A DNA stretch of 24,765 nt from an uncultured Fenollaria sp. (GTDB lineage Bacteria > Bacillota > Clostridia > Tissierellales > Peptoniphilaceae): positions 1-24,765 of the forward strand of contig NZ_CAMJVK010000023.1 in the NCBI RefSeq assembly GCF_946221515.1. The letters are read 5' to 3'. Below, piece after piece: positions 6,132-14,620 of this stretch. The position numbers and the translations under genes are program-made. Under the pieces are notes generated by a model. That model worked only from the letters and a program-made list of their open reading frames with translations, was not told the DNA's origin and made no database searches. Numbering within the stretch: position 1 is the first letter of the stretch; the number at the start of each line of letters is the position of its first letter.

Positions 6132-7671
6132 TATTCCTCCTTTTATAGTTTAGTACAGCGTCTAAAGCGTGAACCTTTAGCGCTTTTAGTGATATTACGT
6201 AGATGACTAAGGCGATGACGCCTGATATAGCCATCATTAAAAATTTGATTATTTTCTTTTCTCCCAAAACTTTTACGCCGAGAGTAAATAGTAAATACAT
6301 TGCTAGCGCCATGATGATGGAGGCTGCTAGTATCTTTATAAGTGAGATGAGATTGTCTTTGATCTCAATATCTGGATAAACTTTCTTAAGTGAGATATAT
6401 AGTGTGATTGCTGAAACTAATGATGAGATCGATGTAGCTAGGGCAAGGCCTTTGTGCTGCATAAACTTAACTAGTATTATGTCAAAGGCGATGTTTACTG
6501 CGACAGCTATAAGTCCATTGATCATCGGCACTTTAGTCTTTTGCATCGAGTAAAATACTTTTTCAAATATCATTCTTAATGAGGCAAAGAAAAGTCCTAG
6601 GATATAGAATGTTAGTGCACCTGAAGTCATCAGTGTGGCTGTTTCGTTAAACATATTTCTTTGGAAAAGTATCTCAACTATCGGATAGCTTAAAAATACT
6701 ATTGCAAAAGTTGCTGGAAGCGTGATAAGTGCGACGATATCGACACTTTCACTGATTATGCTTCTAATCTCTTGACTTTCGTTTCTAATCATTGATGACG
6801 ATAGTTTTGGGAAGATTACAGTTGTTAGTGCCATGACAAAGACAGATATAATCATAAGATATATCTTGGATGAATAGTTTAGTACCGAGATTGATCCACT
6901 AACTAGCTCCGAGGCTAGTGTTTTGTCTACAACTAAGTTGATTTGATATGCACTCGAGCCTATAAGTATAGGTACGATAAGCTTAAACATCTTCGCTACA
7001 TAGGGGTCTTTGAAGTCAAGATCGGGCGTGAATCTGTATCTCTTGTGCTTAACGGCAGGAAGCTGAATCAAAAATTGCGTGGACGCAGCTATAACGCTAA
7101 CGAACATCAATAGATCGATATTGCCTCTTCTCGCAAAAAAGATTAGGAAGATGATGAATACTAAGTTGTATGGTATGCCCATAATGGCATAGGGACCAAA
7201 AACGTTTTCTGATTGCAAAAAGCTTGAGAAAATGTATGTGATTGACAAAAACAAAATGATAGGCACACCAATTCTCATTAAGTAGGCTGTATAGGCAAGT
7301 GTCTCGCCTGTAAAGCCCTTCGCTATAAGCTTAGTGATTTGTGGAGCAAAGATGTATGACAAAGCGCAAAGGATTATGGCGATGAGGCCGATGATGTTCA
7401 TGATTTTGTTCATGAATTTTAATTTGCCTCTTTTGCCTTCTTTTTCTTCTACCTCTGAAAATATTGGCACGAGCGTAGTGTTTAAGCCGCTACCAAGCGC
7501 TCCTATCAAAAATATAACTGCGGTAGTCGCAGCAGTATACATATCTGTCTCGAGATTGGCACCGTACTTCGATGCGATCATTGTCTCTCTGAAGAAGCCC
7601 ATGATCTTGCTGATTAGCGTGAAGACGGATATCATCGCGAGTGATTTTATAACAGTTTTTTTATTTGACAT
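6121..7671 (-). CDS. murJ: Lipid II flippase MurJ (MviN family)
   Basis: MurJ moves lipid II from the inner to the outer leaflet for peptidoglycan assembly. The 516-residue product has the family length and about fourteen hydrophobic helices. The conserved opening is present: LISKIMGFFRETMIASKYG (about 19-37) with the Arg of FFRE, followed by the first-helix pair GALGSGLNTTLVPIFSE. The basic C-terminal tail (KRRNNEK) suits a cytoplasmic end. AGAGG (7679-7683) precedes the ATG, and a consensus promoter lies just upstream, beginning at the stop of the HAD gene. The downstream ABC exporter gene overlaps by 11 bases. The related MATE/Wzx-type exporters are the alternative, but length and N-terminal motif favour MurJ. 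Confidence 0.9.
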   Translation of the reverse strand: MSNKKTVIKSLAMISVFTLISKIMGFFRETMIASKYGANLETDMYTAATTAVIFLIGALGSGLNTTLVPIFSEVEEKEGKRGKLKFMNKIMNIIGLIAIILCALSYIFAPQITKLIAKGFTGETLAYTAYLMRIGVPIILFLSITYIFSSFLQSENVFGPYAIMGIPYNLVFIIFLIFFARRGNIDLLMFVSVIAASTQFLIQLPAVKHKRYRFTPDLDFKDPYVAKMFKLIVPILIGSSAYQINLVVDKTLASELVSGSISVLNYSSKIYLMIISVFVMALTTVIFPKLSSSMIRNESQEIRSIISESVDIVALITLPATFAIVFLSYPIVEILFQRNMFNETATLMTSGALTFYILGLFFASLRMIFEKVFYSMQKTKVPMINGLIAVAVNIAFDIILVKFMQHKGLALATSISSLVSAITLYISLKKVYPDIEIKDNLISLIKILAASIIMALAMYLLFTLGVKVLGEKKIIKFLMMAISGVIALVIYVISLKALKVHALDAVLNYKRRNNEK

Positions 7672-7704
7672 ATATAAACCTCTTTTGTTTTAAATTCTTC
7701 TTGA

Positions 7705-7733
7705 ATTTTATCACAAAGCATGGAAAAAATCAA
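7705..7733 (-). promoter_or_regulatory. Promoter of murJ and the ABC exporter
   Basis: On the minus strand TTGATT (7728-7733) and TAAAAT (7705-7710) are separated by exactly 17 bases. It lies between the HAD stop codon and murJ; no terminator separates those genes, so readthrough from the HAD gene is also possible. Confidence 0.7.
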
Positions 7734-7734
7734 G

Positions 7735-8523
7735 TTATAAGAGGTAATTTTCAATAAAGTGAGCCGCTCCTGACTCGTCGCAATCCAAAGTGATGTAAGT
7801 CGCTGCCTCTTTGATTATAGGCATGGCATTAGCCATAGCAACTGATGCTCCTGTGCCCTTAATCATCTCAAGATCATTTTCACTGTCGCCAAAGCTTATG
7901 GTGTCATTAATATCAATACCAAGCTTATGGATTATTTCATTTATACCGACTAGCTTTGACGTCTTTACGCTATTGATATCAGCAAAGTCATCGTTCCATC
8001 TCTTAAAGACAGAGTTCTTCATATATGGTATTAGATGCTCTTCGTCAAAGGCCTTAGTCGTATATGAATTCATTTGAAATATTTTACTTAAATCAAGCTC
8101 ATCTAGTGAGGCAATCCTTGGTATAGGCACTTCGACGTGGTCATGAACCGCGTGAACCTTATCATCCACTTTATTTAGTACAACGCCTTCGCGAGTGAAG
8201 AGCGATAGGGCAAAGCCAAGCCTATTTGACGCGTCTACTATGAAGCTAACGTCCTCTTCCTCCATGAAGTGCTCTGAAACAATTTCTTCGCCTATAACAT
8301 TTAAGTTGCCGTTCATGCCAACAAAGCCATCGACCTCAAGAGTATTGTCAAGAACCTTCATTATATTTGATTTTTCACGGCCCGATGAGATGAAGACCAT
8401 AATCCCTTTTTCTCTTAGCTTATTCATAGCGGCAATATCTCTTTCACTTATCTTATGGGTAGTGAAGCTCACTATGGTCCCGTCCATATCAAAGAAGGCC
8501 GCCTTTATATTATTCAACTTCAT
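7735..8523 (-). CDS. Cof-type HAD-superfamily phosphatase
   Basis: A 262-residue HAD hydrolase of the Cof/IIB group, which dephosphorylates small sugar phosphates or cofactors such as FMN; the actual substrate is unknown. Motif I is FFDMDGTI near the N-terminus with the nucleophile Asp12 and acid/base Asp14; motif II is ISSGR; the C-terminal motif IV is GDSENDLEMI followed by GASVAMANAMP, typical of Cof proteins. The start at ATG 8523 is chosen over ATG 8529 and TTG 8541 in the same frame because GGAGG (8531-8535) ends seven bases before it, but only one base before the 8529 codon. It is divergent from the YfcC-family transporter gene. Confidence 0.88.
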   Translation of the reverse strand: MKLNNIKAAFFDMDGTIVSFTTHKISERDIAAMNKLREKGIMVFISSGREKSNIMKVLDNTLEVDGFVGMNGNLNVIGEEIVSEHFMEEEDVSFIVDASNRLGFALSLFTREGVVLNKVDDKVHAVHDHVEVPIPRIASLDELDLSKIFQMNSYTTKAFDEEHLIPYMKNSVFKRWNDDFADINSVKTSKLVGINEIIHKLGIDINDTISFGDSENDLEMIKGTGASVAMANAMPIIKEAATYITLDCDESGAAHFIENYLL

Positions 8524-8566
8524 ATTCATACCTCCAAACAATTATTATTACCCAATAGCTGTTTTT

Positions 8567-8572
8567 ATTATA
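8567..8572 (-). promoter_or_regulatory. Possible -10 of the HAD phosphatase gene
   Basis: A TATAAT on the minus strand, about 44 bases before the ATG, with a second near-copy TATAAG directly upstream of it. Neither has a convincing -35 hexamer. Confidence 0.4.
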
Positions 8573-8674
8573 TCTTATAATGAATAAAGCGTGATATATT
8601 CACAGAATTTATAATGAAGAAGCCCCGAATCAAATTAGACAATGATAGATTTATCACTATAGGCGAAAAAAGTG

Positions 8675-8703
8675 TTGCATAAGTAGCAGGTTTGTAGTAT
8701 AAT
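8675..8703 (+). promoter_or_regulatory. Promoter of the YfcC-family transporter gene
   Basis: TTGCAT (8675-8680) and a perfect TATAAT (8698-8703) with a 17-base spacer, about 40 bases before the start codon. A small palindrome, TGATA-GATT-TATCA (8643-8656), lies 18 bases upstream of the -35 and could be an operator. Confidence 0.82.
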
Positions 8704-8743
8704 TATAGTATCAATAGTAAACAATCATTAAGGAGGTAAAATG

Positions 8744-10195
8744 ATGGAAAAACAAAAAAAGAAACGTTCATTAAGTGCCTATAGTATTCTTATTCTAATT
8801 ATACTATTTGTTGCAATCTTATCATGGATTTTTAATGGAGCACAATTTGCCCCTGTAGTTCCTAAGGGAGCTGAAGAAGCTGTTACTGAAGTAGCAGGAG
8901 CTAGACTTCCAGACATCACAATGAGTTTCTACAACGGCTTTGTTGACGCTATAGATATCGCCATCTTCGTTATGGTTATCGGTGGTTTCCTAGCAGTTGT
9001 TAACAAGACAGGAGCTCTTGAAGCTGGTATTCACAGACTAGTTAAGAACATGAAGGGTAGAGAAATGGCTCTTATCGCTGTACTTATGATTCTTTTCTCA
9101 ATAGGTGGATCAACTTACGGTATGGCAGAAGAAACTGTAGCCCTATATCCTCTAATCATTACTGCGATGGTAGCTGCAGGCTTTGATACTATGGTTGCTG
9201 TAGCAACTGTTCTTCTTGGAGCAGGTGCCGGCGTACTTGGTTCAACAGTTAACCCATTTGCTACTGGTGTAGCTATGGACGCGCTTAACGGTGCAGGCGT
9301 TGAATGTAACAAAGGTACTGTAATTCTACTAGGCGCAATACTTTGGGCAGTTGCTCTAGGTACTGCTATGTACTTCGTATTAAGATATGCTAGCAAAGTA
9401 CACAAAGACAAAGGCTCAACAATACTATCTCTTCAAGAAAGAGAAGTAATGGACAAAGAATTTAAAACAACTAAGACTGAAGAAGAACTTGTTTACACAG
9501 GTAGACATAAATTCATTTTAGTTATATTCGCAATTACTTTTATAGTTATGATTATATCATTAATTCCTTGGCCAGATTTTGGTGTAACAGCTTTTGAAGG
9601 CTGGTCAGCATTCTTGACAGACACAGCACTTGGTGAATGGTACTTCCCAGAAATTTCAGTATTATTCTTCCTAATGTCTATAGTTATAGGCTGGATCGGA
9701 AGACTTTCTGAAAAGGAATTGGTTAACGCATTCATTGACGGAGCAAAAGACATCTTATCAGTTGTATTAGTAATCGTAGTAGCAAGAGCTGCATCAGTGC
9801 TTATGGCTCAAACACACATCGACGCACTTATACTAGATAGATCAGCAACAGCTCTAGCAGGCCTACCAGTTTACTTATTCGTACCATTTGCATACATCGT
9901 ATACATCGCACTATCATTCTTCATACCATCAACATCAGGACTTGCAACACTATCTATCCCAGTTATGGGTGGATTAGCTGCTAGACTTGGTTACTCACCA
10001 GAAGTTATGATACTAATATTCTGCGCTGCAGAAGGCGTTGTAAACTATGTAACACCAACATCAGGCGTTGTTATGGGCGCAATACAAATTTCTAAGATGG
10101 AATTAGGTACTTGGTATAAATGGGTTAAGAAACCTCTTATATTCACAGTAATATTCTCAATAATTGTATTAACTGTAGCAATGATGATATTCTAA
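8744..10195 (+). CDS. YfcC/DcuC-family membrane transporter
   Basis: A 483-residue, very hydrophobic protein with about twelve membrane segments, of the YfcC branch of the ion-transporter superfamily that also holds DcuC C4-dicarboxylate carriers and arginine/ornithine exchangers. Recognisable features are FSIGGSTYGMAEETVALYPL (about residues 113-132), AGAGVLGSTVNPFATG, and the C-terminal pair IPSTSGLATLSIPVMGG and NYVTPTSGVVMGAI, a pseudo-symmetric substrate-site pattern. The substrate is likely a carboxylate or amino acid but is not settled by sequence. ATG 8744 is preferred to the adjoining ATG 8741 because AGGAGG (8731-8736) is then seven bases away. Arg is almost always AGA and Pro CCA, as in the ribosomal genes, suggesting high expression. 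It is monocistronic. Confidence 0.85.
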   Translation: MEKQKKKRSLSAYSILILIILFVAILSWIFNGAQFAPVVPKGAEEAVTEVAGARLPDITMSFYNGFVDAIDIAIFVMVIGGFLAVVNKTGALEAGIHRLVKNMKGREMALIAVLMILFSIGGSTYGMAEETVALYPLIITAMVAAGFDTMVAVATVLLGAGAGVLGSTVNPFATGVAMDALNGAGVECNKGTVILLGAILWAVALGTAMYFVLRYASKVHKDKGSTILSLQEREVMDKEFKTTKTEEELVYTGRHKFILVIFAITFIVMIISLIPWPDFGVTAFEGWSAFLTDTALGEWYFPEISVLFFLMSIVIGWIGRLSEKELVNAFIDGAKDILSVVLVIVVARAASVLMAQTHIDALILDRSATALAGLPVYLFVPFAYIVYIALSFFIPSTSGLATLSIPVMGGLAARLGYSPEVMILIFCAAEGVVNYVTPTSGVVMGAIQISKMELGTWYKWVKKPLIFTVIFSIIVLTVAMMIF

Positions 10196-10212
10196 AAAAT
10201 TGTTTACTATCG

Positions 10213-10241
10213 AAGAAGTCCCTTAGGGGGCTTCTTTTTTT
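10213..10241 (+). terminator. Terminator after the YfcC-family gene
   Basis: A 10-bp stem with one G-U pair (10213-10222 with 10227-10236), TTAG loop and a T run to 10241. It isolates the transporter gene from the murB operon. Confidence 0.9.
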
Positions 10242-10272
10242 GTACATAGATATAGAAAATAATCTTCATTTA

Positions 10273-10281
10273 TGATATAAT
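10273..10281 (+). promoter_or_regulatory. Extended -10 promoter for the murB-aro operon
   Basis: TGATATAAT, 16 bases before the murB ATG, with a weak -35 (TAGAAA at 10253-10258). Transcription would begin near 10288, at the ribosome binding site itself, so the leader would be about ten bases. It is the only promoter-like sequence between the YfcC terminator and murB. Confidence 0.55.
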
Positions 10282-10297
10282 TACTTTGGAGGAATGT

Positions 10298-11200
10298 ATG
10301 AAGAAGATAATTGAAGAAATAAAAAGATTAAATATAGAAACGATTAAAGAGGACGAAAGCTTATCGAAGTACACTACTTTTAAGATAGGTGGGCCCGCGC
10401 GCGTCTTAATCGAAGCAAAGAGCGATGAGGAAGTTCTAAAACTTGTGAGGCTCTTTGACGAGATGAAAGAAGACTACCTTATCATTGGCAATGGCAGTAA
10501 CCTTCTTATCACAGATACTGGTATTGAAAGACCTGTCATAGTCTTAGATAAAAACTTTGCTCATATTGAGCGAATAGATGAAGTGACTTTATATGCAGAG
10601 GCAGGCGCCTCACTTAAGAGCCTTGCAAATAAGGCGCTTGAGCTAGGTCTAGGTGGCCTCGAAGCCATATCAGGCATACCTGGAACAGTTGGCGGAGCAG
10701 TGTATATGAACGCCGGTGCCTATGGCAGCGAGATTAAAGACGTTGTGACTAAAATAAGATTTATTAAAGATGATAGTATAGCCGAAATTGATGCAAGCGA
10801 AGCAAATTTTGCTCACAGAAGAAGCATTTTTCAAGAGAAGGGCTACATCATATTAGGCGCCTACTTTAAATTAGAGAAGAAAGATAAGAAAGATATAGAG
10901 GAAGAGCAAAGAGATTACACTCAAAGAAGAAAGGACAAGCAGCCACTTGAATATCCATCGGCTGGCTCGGTATTTAAGAGACCCGAAGGCTACTACGCAT
11001 CTAAACTGATTGAAGATGCTGGACTAAAAGGACTCTCCGTCGGCGGCGCCATGGTTAGTAAAAAGCACTCAGGCTTTATAATTAACACAGGGAGCGCTAG
11101 TTTTGACGACGTAGTCACACTTATTGAAAAAGTTAAAGCCATCGTCTTAGAAAAGTTCGCTGTAAGTCTTGAAGAGGAGATAAGGATTATAAATGAATAA
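10298..11200 (+). CDS. murB: UDP-N-acetylenolpyruvoylglucosamine reductase
   Basis: MurB is the cytoplasmic FAD enzyme that reduces UDP-GlcNAc-enolpyruvate to UDP-MurNAc with NADPH. The 300-residue product shows the FAD-binding part (TTFKIGGPAR about 26-35, IIGNGSNLL 62-70, GIPGTVGGAVYMNAGAYG 126-143), the Arg of AHRRS (174), the proton-donor Ser224 in SAGSVFKRP, and the C-terminal GGAMVSKKHSGFIIN with a final Glu-rich strand. The QPLEYPSAGSVFKRP arrangement matches the Gram-positive form. ATG 10298 is chosen over an in-frame TTG at 10286 because GGAGG (10288-10292) sits five bases before the ATG. First gene of the long operon; its end overlaps the next gene by 8 bases. Confidence 0.96.
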   Translation: MKKIIEEIKRLNIETIKEDESLSKYTTFKIGGPARVLIEAKSDEEVLKLVRLFDEMKEDYLIIGNGSNLLITDTGIERPVIVLDKNFAHIERIDEVTLYAEAGASLKSLANKALELGLGGLEAISGIPGTVGGAVYMNAGAYGSEIKDVVTKIRFIKDDSIAEIDASEANFAHRRSIFQEKGYIILGAYFKLEKKDKKDIEEEQRDYTQRRKDKQPLEYPSAGSVFKRPEGYYASKLIEDAGLKGLSVGGAMVSKKHSGFIINTGSASFDDVVTLIEKVKAIVLEKFAVSLEEEIRIINE

Positions 11201-11969
11201 AATTAGATTATATGGCGACTACCATACACACACGATATTCTCGTCAGGAACTAAGGGCAATCTGGGTAGGCACGCCTCGCAAACACCTGAAGAGAGCGCA
11301 AAGAAAGCATATATGATGGGTCTAAAAGAGATAGCAATCACAGATCACGGTCTAGCTCATTACATGTTCGGCATAAAGAGAAGCAATTTGCCTGTGCTTA
11401 GAGAAAGGATTGACAAGCTAAACGAAGAGTATAATGACAAGGGACTTAAGATACTTATGGGTGTCGAAGCGAATTTACTTGACTTTGACGGAACTGTGGA
11501 CATTGACGACGAGCTTATGAAATACCTTGACATAGTGCTTATGGGCTTTCATTACGGCATAAAGACGAAGAACTTCAAGGAGCAAATGAAGTTATCGATA
11601 CTGCCGCAAATATCAAAGCCATTCAAAAAATGGCACGCGAAGGTGACTGAGAGGGTTACGGACTCATACATCAAGGCGATAGAGAAGTATCCGATAAAGA
11701 TAATTACACATCCGGGCGACAAGATAGACGTAAACATTGTTAGACTTGCCAAAGCATGCAAGGAGCATGGCGTGGCACTAGAAATAAATTCATCGCACAA
11801 GAATCTTTCAGTTAAGGACTTAATCAAGATCAAGGACATTGACGTAGACTTATACGTTGGATCAGACGCACACAAATTAGAGCGTGTAGGCGATGTAAAA
11901 GAAGCATTAAGAAGAGCTGACGAAGCTCAAATTGATATCAATAGAATCAAAAATATTTATATAGAATAG
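11193..11969 (+). CDS. PHP-domain phosphoesterase
   Basis: A 258-residue PHP-fold metallo-phosphoesterase, related to histidinol-phosphatase and YcdX-type proteins. The metal ligands can be traced: GDYHTHT (His11, His13), a later His in GRHASQTPEE, ITDHG, GVEAN, MGFHYG, ITHPGD, and the final SDAHK. All nine usual positions seem filled, so it should be an active hydrolase; the substrate is unknown. No other histidine-pathway gene is nearby, so a role in histidine synthesis is not supported. A PHP gene between murB and rapZ is a gene order I recall from clostridia. It overlaps murB by 8 bases and ends 9 bases before rapZ. Confidence 0.87.
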   Translation: MNKIRLYGDYHTHTIFSSGTKGNLGRHASQTPEESAKKAYMMGLKEIAITDHGLAHYMFGIKRSNLPVLRERIDKLNEEYNDKGLKILMGVEANLLDFDGTVDIDDELMKYLDIVLMGFHYGIKTKNFKEQMKLSILPQISKPFKKWHAKVTERVTDSYIKAIEKYPIKIITHPGDKIDVNIVRLAKACKEHGVALEINSSHKNLSVKDLIKIKDIDVDLYVGSDAHKLERVGDVKEALRRADEAQIDINRIKNIYIE

Positions 11970-11978
11970 GAGGATATT

Positions 11979-12848
11979 ATGGACATATATGTAGTAACAG
12001 GCATGAGTGGTGCCGGAAAGAGTTCTTTATTGAATTTCATGGAAGATAACGGATTTTACTGCATTGACAATATGCCTCCTGTTTTATTGCCAAAATTCTT
12101 CGAGCTAATTGACAGCGAGAACGAAAACATTAACAAAGTAGCCTTTGGTATGGACATAAGGGGCAAGGAGTTTTTCAATGACATGCTCACTGTGATAGAT
12201 GGACTTGAAGAAAAGAATTTAGATTTTAAGCTAATATTTTTAGACGCAAGAGATAGCGAGCTCATAAAGCGTTTCAATGAAAGAAGAAGGCCGCATCCAC
12301 TCAGCAAAGACGGCTCACTTAAAGATGGTATACAAAAGGAAAGAGAGATACTTAAGGAGCTTAAGGACAAATCAGACTACATCATAGATACAAGCTCAAT
12401 GAAGAGCAGCGACCTAAAAGACAAGCTATACGAGATCCTTTCAAATACTATTACGAGAAAGAAACTTACCATAGTCGTGGAAAGCTTTGGCTTTAAGTAC
12501 GGCATTCTAGAAGAGGCAGACCTTGTCTTTGATGTACGCTTCCTACCTAATCCATATTATCTTGACGATTTAAGGCCACTATCAGGACTAGACGCAGAGA
12601 TAAAAGAATTTTTAGAAAAATTTGATGCGACTGAAGAGTTTTTCCAAAAATTAGTTGATATGCTTGACTTTTTACTACCAAATTATATAAAGGAAGGCAA
12701 AAATCAATTGACTATAGGCATGGGCTGCACAGGCGGTAGACACAGGAGCGTTTACATGGCTGAAAGGCTATATGAATATTTAAAAGAAAAGAAGAATTTA
12801 ACAGTTTTGAAGAATAGAGATATGTATAAAGAGGCTCGTAATGTATAA
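11979..12848 (+). CDS. rapZ: RNase adapter / nucleotide-binding protein RapZ (YvcJ)
   Basis: RapZ/YvcJ proteins bind and hydrolyse nucleotides; in Escherichia coli RapZ presents a small RNA to RNase E and senses glucosamine-6-phosphate, in Bacillus YvcJ affects competence. The 289-residue product has the P-loop GMSGAGKS (8-15), the FYCIDNMPP segment that follows it, the central VFDVRFLPNPYY, and the C-terminal GMGCTGGRHRSV. AGGAGG (11968-11973) lies five bases from the ATG. It overlaps yvcK by 8 bases. Its placement beside murB fits a link between amino-sugar precursors and wall synthesis; the RNase E partner function may not apply in Gram-positives. Confidence 0.95.
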   Translation: MDIYVVTGMSGAGKSSLLNFMEDNGFYCIDNMPPVLLPKFFELIDSENENINKVAFGMDIRGKEFFNDMLTVIDGLEEKNLDFKLIFLDARDSELIKRFNERRRPHPLSKDGSLKDGIQKEREILKELKDKSDYIIDTSSMKSSDLKDKLYEILSNTITRKKLTIVVESFGFKYGILEEADLVFDVRFLPNPYYLDDLRPLSGLDAEIKEFLEKFDATEEFFQKLVDMLDFLLPNYIKEGKNQLTIGMGCTGGRHRSVYMAERLYEYLKEKKNLTVLKNRDMYKEARNV

Positions 12849-13848
12849 TAGGTACAGGAGCCTAAACCCCAAGATACTTGCAATAGGCGGAGGAACGGGT
12901 TTATCGACGCTCTTAAAGGGTATTAAAAACTACTCATCAGATATAACGGCGATAGTGACCATGGCTGACGATGGCGGGGGAAGTGGCGTTTTAAGAAGAA
13001 GTTTTGGAATGCTGCCACCAGGTGATGTGCGTAACTGTCTTTTAGCGCTTTCTGACATTGAGCCTGAGATGAATACACTTTTATCACATCGCTTTGAGAA
13101 GGGCGAATTAAAAGGACAATCCTTCGGCAATCTATTTTTGCTTGCGATGAATGAGATATACGGCTCCTTTGAAGAAGCAGTCAAGATGGCGTCGAGCATA
13201 CTAAGGGTCAAGGGAACTGTTATGCCCATCACCGTGAACGATGTCAATATCGAGGCGACTTACGATGACAAGAGCAAGGCCTTTGGTGAGAGCATTTTGC
13301 CAGCAGAGGCAATTAAAGATAATAAAAAGATAAAGAGGGTTGAACTTTGTCCGAAAGACGTTGAGCCGCTTGATGGCGTTATCACAGCCATAAACAAAGC
13401 AGACATCATACTTATAGGCCCAGGCAGCTTATATACTTCAATCATACCAAATCTGCTTGTTAAGGGCGTGACGGAAGCAATCATTTCTTCACCAGCGAAG
13501 AAGATTTACGTGCAAAACGTAATGACGCAGCATGGCGAGACCGACGGTATGTCTGTAAAAGATCACGTGGAAGCAATTTTTGAGCACTCGGATAAAATTT
13601 TTGACTCAATCATCATAAATAATAAGGTCTTAAGTGAGGATCTTAAGAAAAAATATCAAGAAGAGTATCAAGAACAAATATTTTTGACTGATGACGACAC
13701 GAAATTTTTAGAAGAAGAAGGTATTGATTATATCGAAGGCGACTGCTTGGATGGCGGCGACTATGTTAGACACGATAGCGAGAAGCTTTCGAACATGATT
13801 ATCGATTATTATATAAGGACTAGAAGGGTAAAGACTTATGAGAAATAA
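12841..13848 (+). CDS. yvcK: YvcK/CofD-like gluconeogenesis and cell-wall factor
   Basis: YvcK (GlmR in Bacillus) binds UDP-sugars and is needed for normal morphology and growth on gluconeogenic carbon, acting by raising GlmS-dependent flux to UDP-GlcNAc. The 335-residue product begins with the nucleotide-binding loop ILAIGGGTGLSTLLKG (12-27) and MADDGGGSG (41-49), followed by LPPGDVRNCLLALS and, later, IGPGSLYTSIIPNLL, the family hallmarks. CofD of F420 synthesis shares the fold but has another context. It overlaps rapZ by 8 bases and aroE by 11. In most Firmicutes the next gene is whiA; here it is aroE. Confidence 0.95.
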   Translation: MYNRYRSLNPKILAIGGGTGLSTLLKGIKNYSSDITAIVTMADDGGGSGVLRRSFGMLPPGDVRNCLLALSDIEPEMNTLLSHRFEKGELKGQSFGNLFLLAMNEIYGSFEEAVKMASSILRVKGTVMPITVNDVNIEATYDDKSKAFGESILPAEAIKDNKKIKRVELCPKDVEPLDGVITAINKADIILIGPGSLYTSIIPNLLVKGVTEAIISSPAKKIYVQNVMTQHGETDGMSVKDHVEAIFEHSDKIFDSIIINNKVLSEDLKKKYQEEYQEQIFLTDDDTKFLEEEGIDYIEGDCLDGGDYVRHDSEKLSNMIIDYYIRTRRVKTYEK

Positions 13849-14620
13849 ATTATTCGTGATAGGTAGCCCGATTGAGCAGTCAAAGTCACCAGAAGTGATG
13901 ACGGACTTTATCAAAGCGAATGGGCTTGATCTTACTTACGAAAAAAGAGAAGTGAATAAAGATGGACTTGAAAGCTTTGTAAATGAAGCAAAGAATGACG
14001 AAGTACTCGGCTTTAACATCACTACGCCACTTAAGGAAGAAATATTTAAATACGCAGACGATATGAGTGAAGCGGTTAAGATACTTGAAGCAGCCAATAC
14101 GGCTAGCCTTGCGAGTGGTAAGATGAGCCTTTACAATACTGATTACATCGGCTTTATGAAGGATATCACTAGCCTAATACCAAAGTATGAGAGATACTCT
14201 TACGCTGTTTTAGGTACTGGCGGAGCGGCTCGCAGCATCATATATGCACTTACTAAGCTAGATATCTTTCAGATAACTGTTTATACGCGCGATGAGGTCG
14301 AAGCGCATTACAAGCTAAAGAACTTCGAAGACGATATCGAGATATATCCTTACGGCTACGGCATGGATCAAGACGTCATCATAAACGCAACTGGCCTTGG
14401 TATGGCTGGTAAGCTTGACGAGAGTCCATTATCAAAGGAAGACTTCGAGATGAGCAGAGCTGGCTTTGCTTATGATCTAACATATAACCCAGAAGAGACA
14501 AAATTCTTGGCGCTTGCTAAAGAGGCAGGTCTCATCACTATGAATGGCTGGGGCATGTTCATGGGTCAAGCCGAAGAAGCGTTTAAAATTTGGACTGGAG
14601 CTGATAGAAATGAACTTTGA
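13838..14620 (+). CDS. aroE: Shikimate 5-dehydrogenase
   Basis: AroE reduces 3-dehydroshikimate to shikimate with NADPH. The 260-residue protein has the substrate-binding SKSP (15-18), catalytic Lys66 in NITTPLK, Asp102 in NTDYIGF, the nucleotide loop GTGGAA (126-131), and Gln244 in GQAEEAFKIW. The N-terminal half is more divergent than usual. The ATG overlaps the end of yvcK by 11 bases, with AGAAGGGT upstream inside yvcK, so the shikimate genes are translationally tied to the rapZ-yvcK block. Its own end overlaps the DAHP synthase start by 11 bases. Confidence 0.93.
   Translation: MRNKLFVIGSPIEQSKSPEVMTDFIKANGLDLTYEKREVNKDGLESFVNEAKNDEVLGFNITTPLKEEIFKYADDMSEAVKILEAANTASLASGKMSLYNTDYIGFMKDITSLIPKYERYSYAVLGTGGAARSIIYALTKLDIFQITVYTRDEVEAHYKLKNFEDDIEIYPYGYGMDQDVIINATGLGMAGKLDESPLSKEDFEMSRAGFAYDLTYNPEETKFLALAKEAGLITMNGWGMFMGQAEEAFKIWTGADRNEL

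Noticed and set aside
8643..8656. ArgR-type box upstream of the YfcC-family gene
   Set aside because: The palindrome TGATA-GATT-TATCA does not match the TGAAT/ATTCA arms of ArgR sites.
11193..11969. PHP gene as histidinol-phosphatase of histidine synthesis
   Set aside because: The fold fits, but no his gene is near and the murB-rapZ context recurs for generic PHP proteins; substrate left open.
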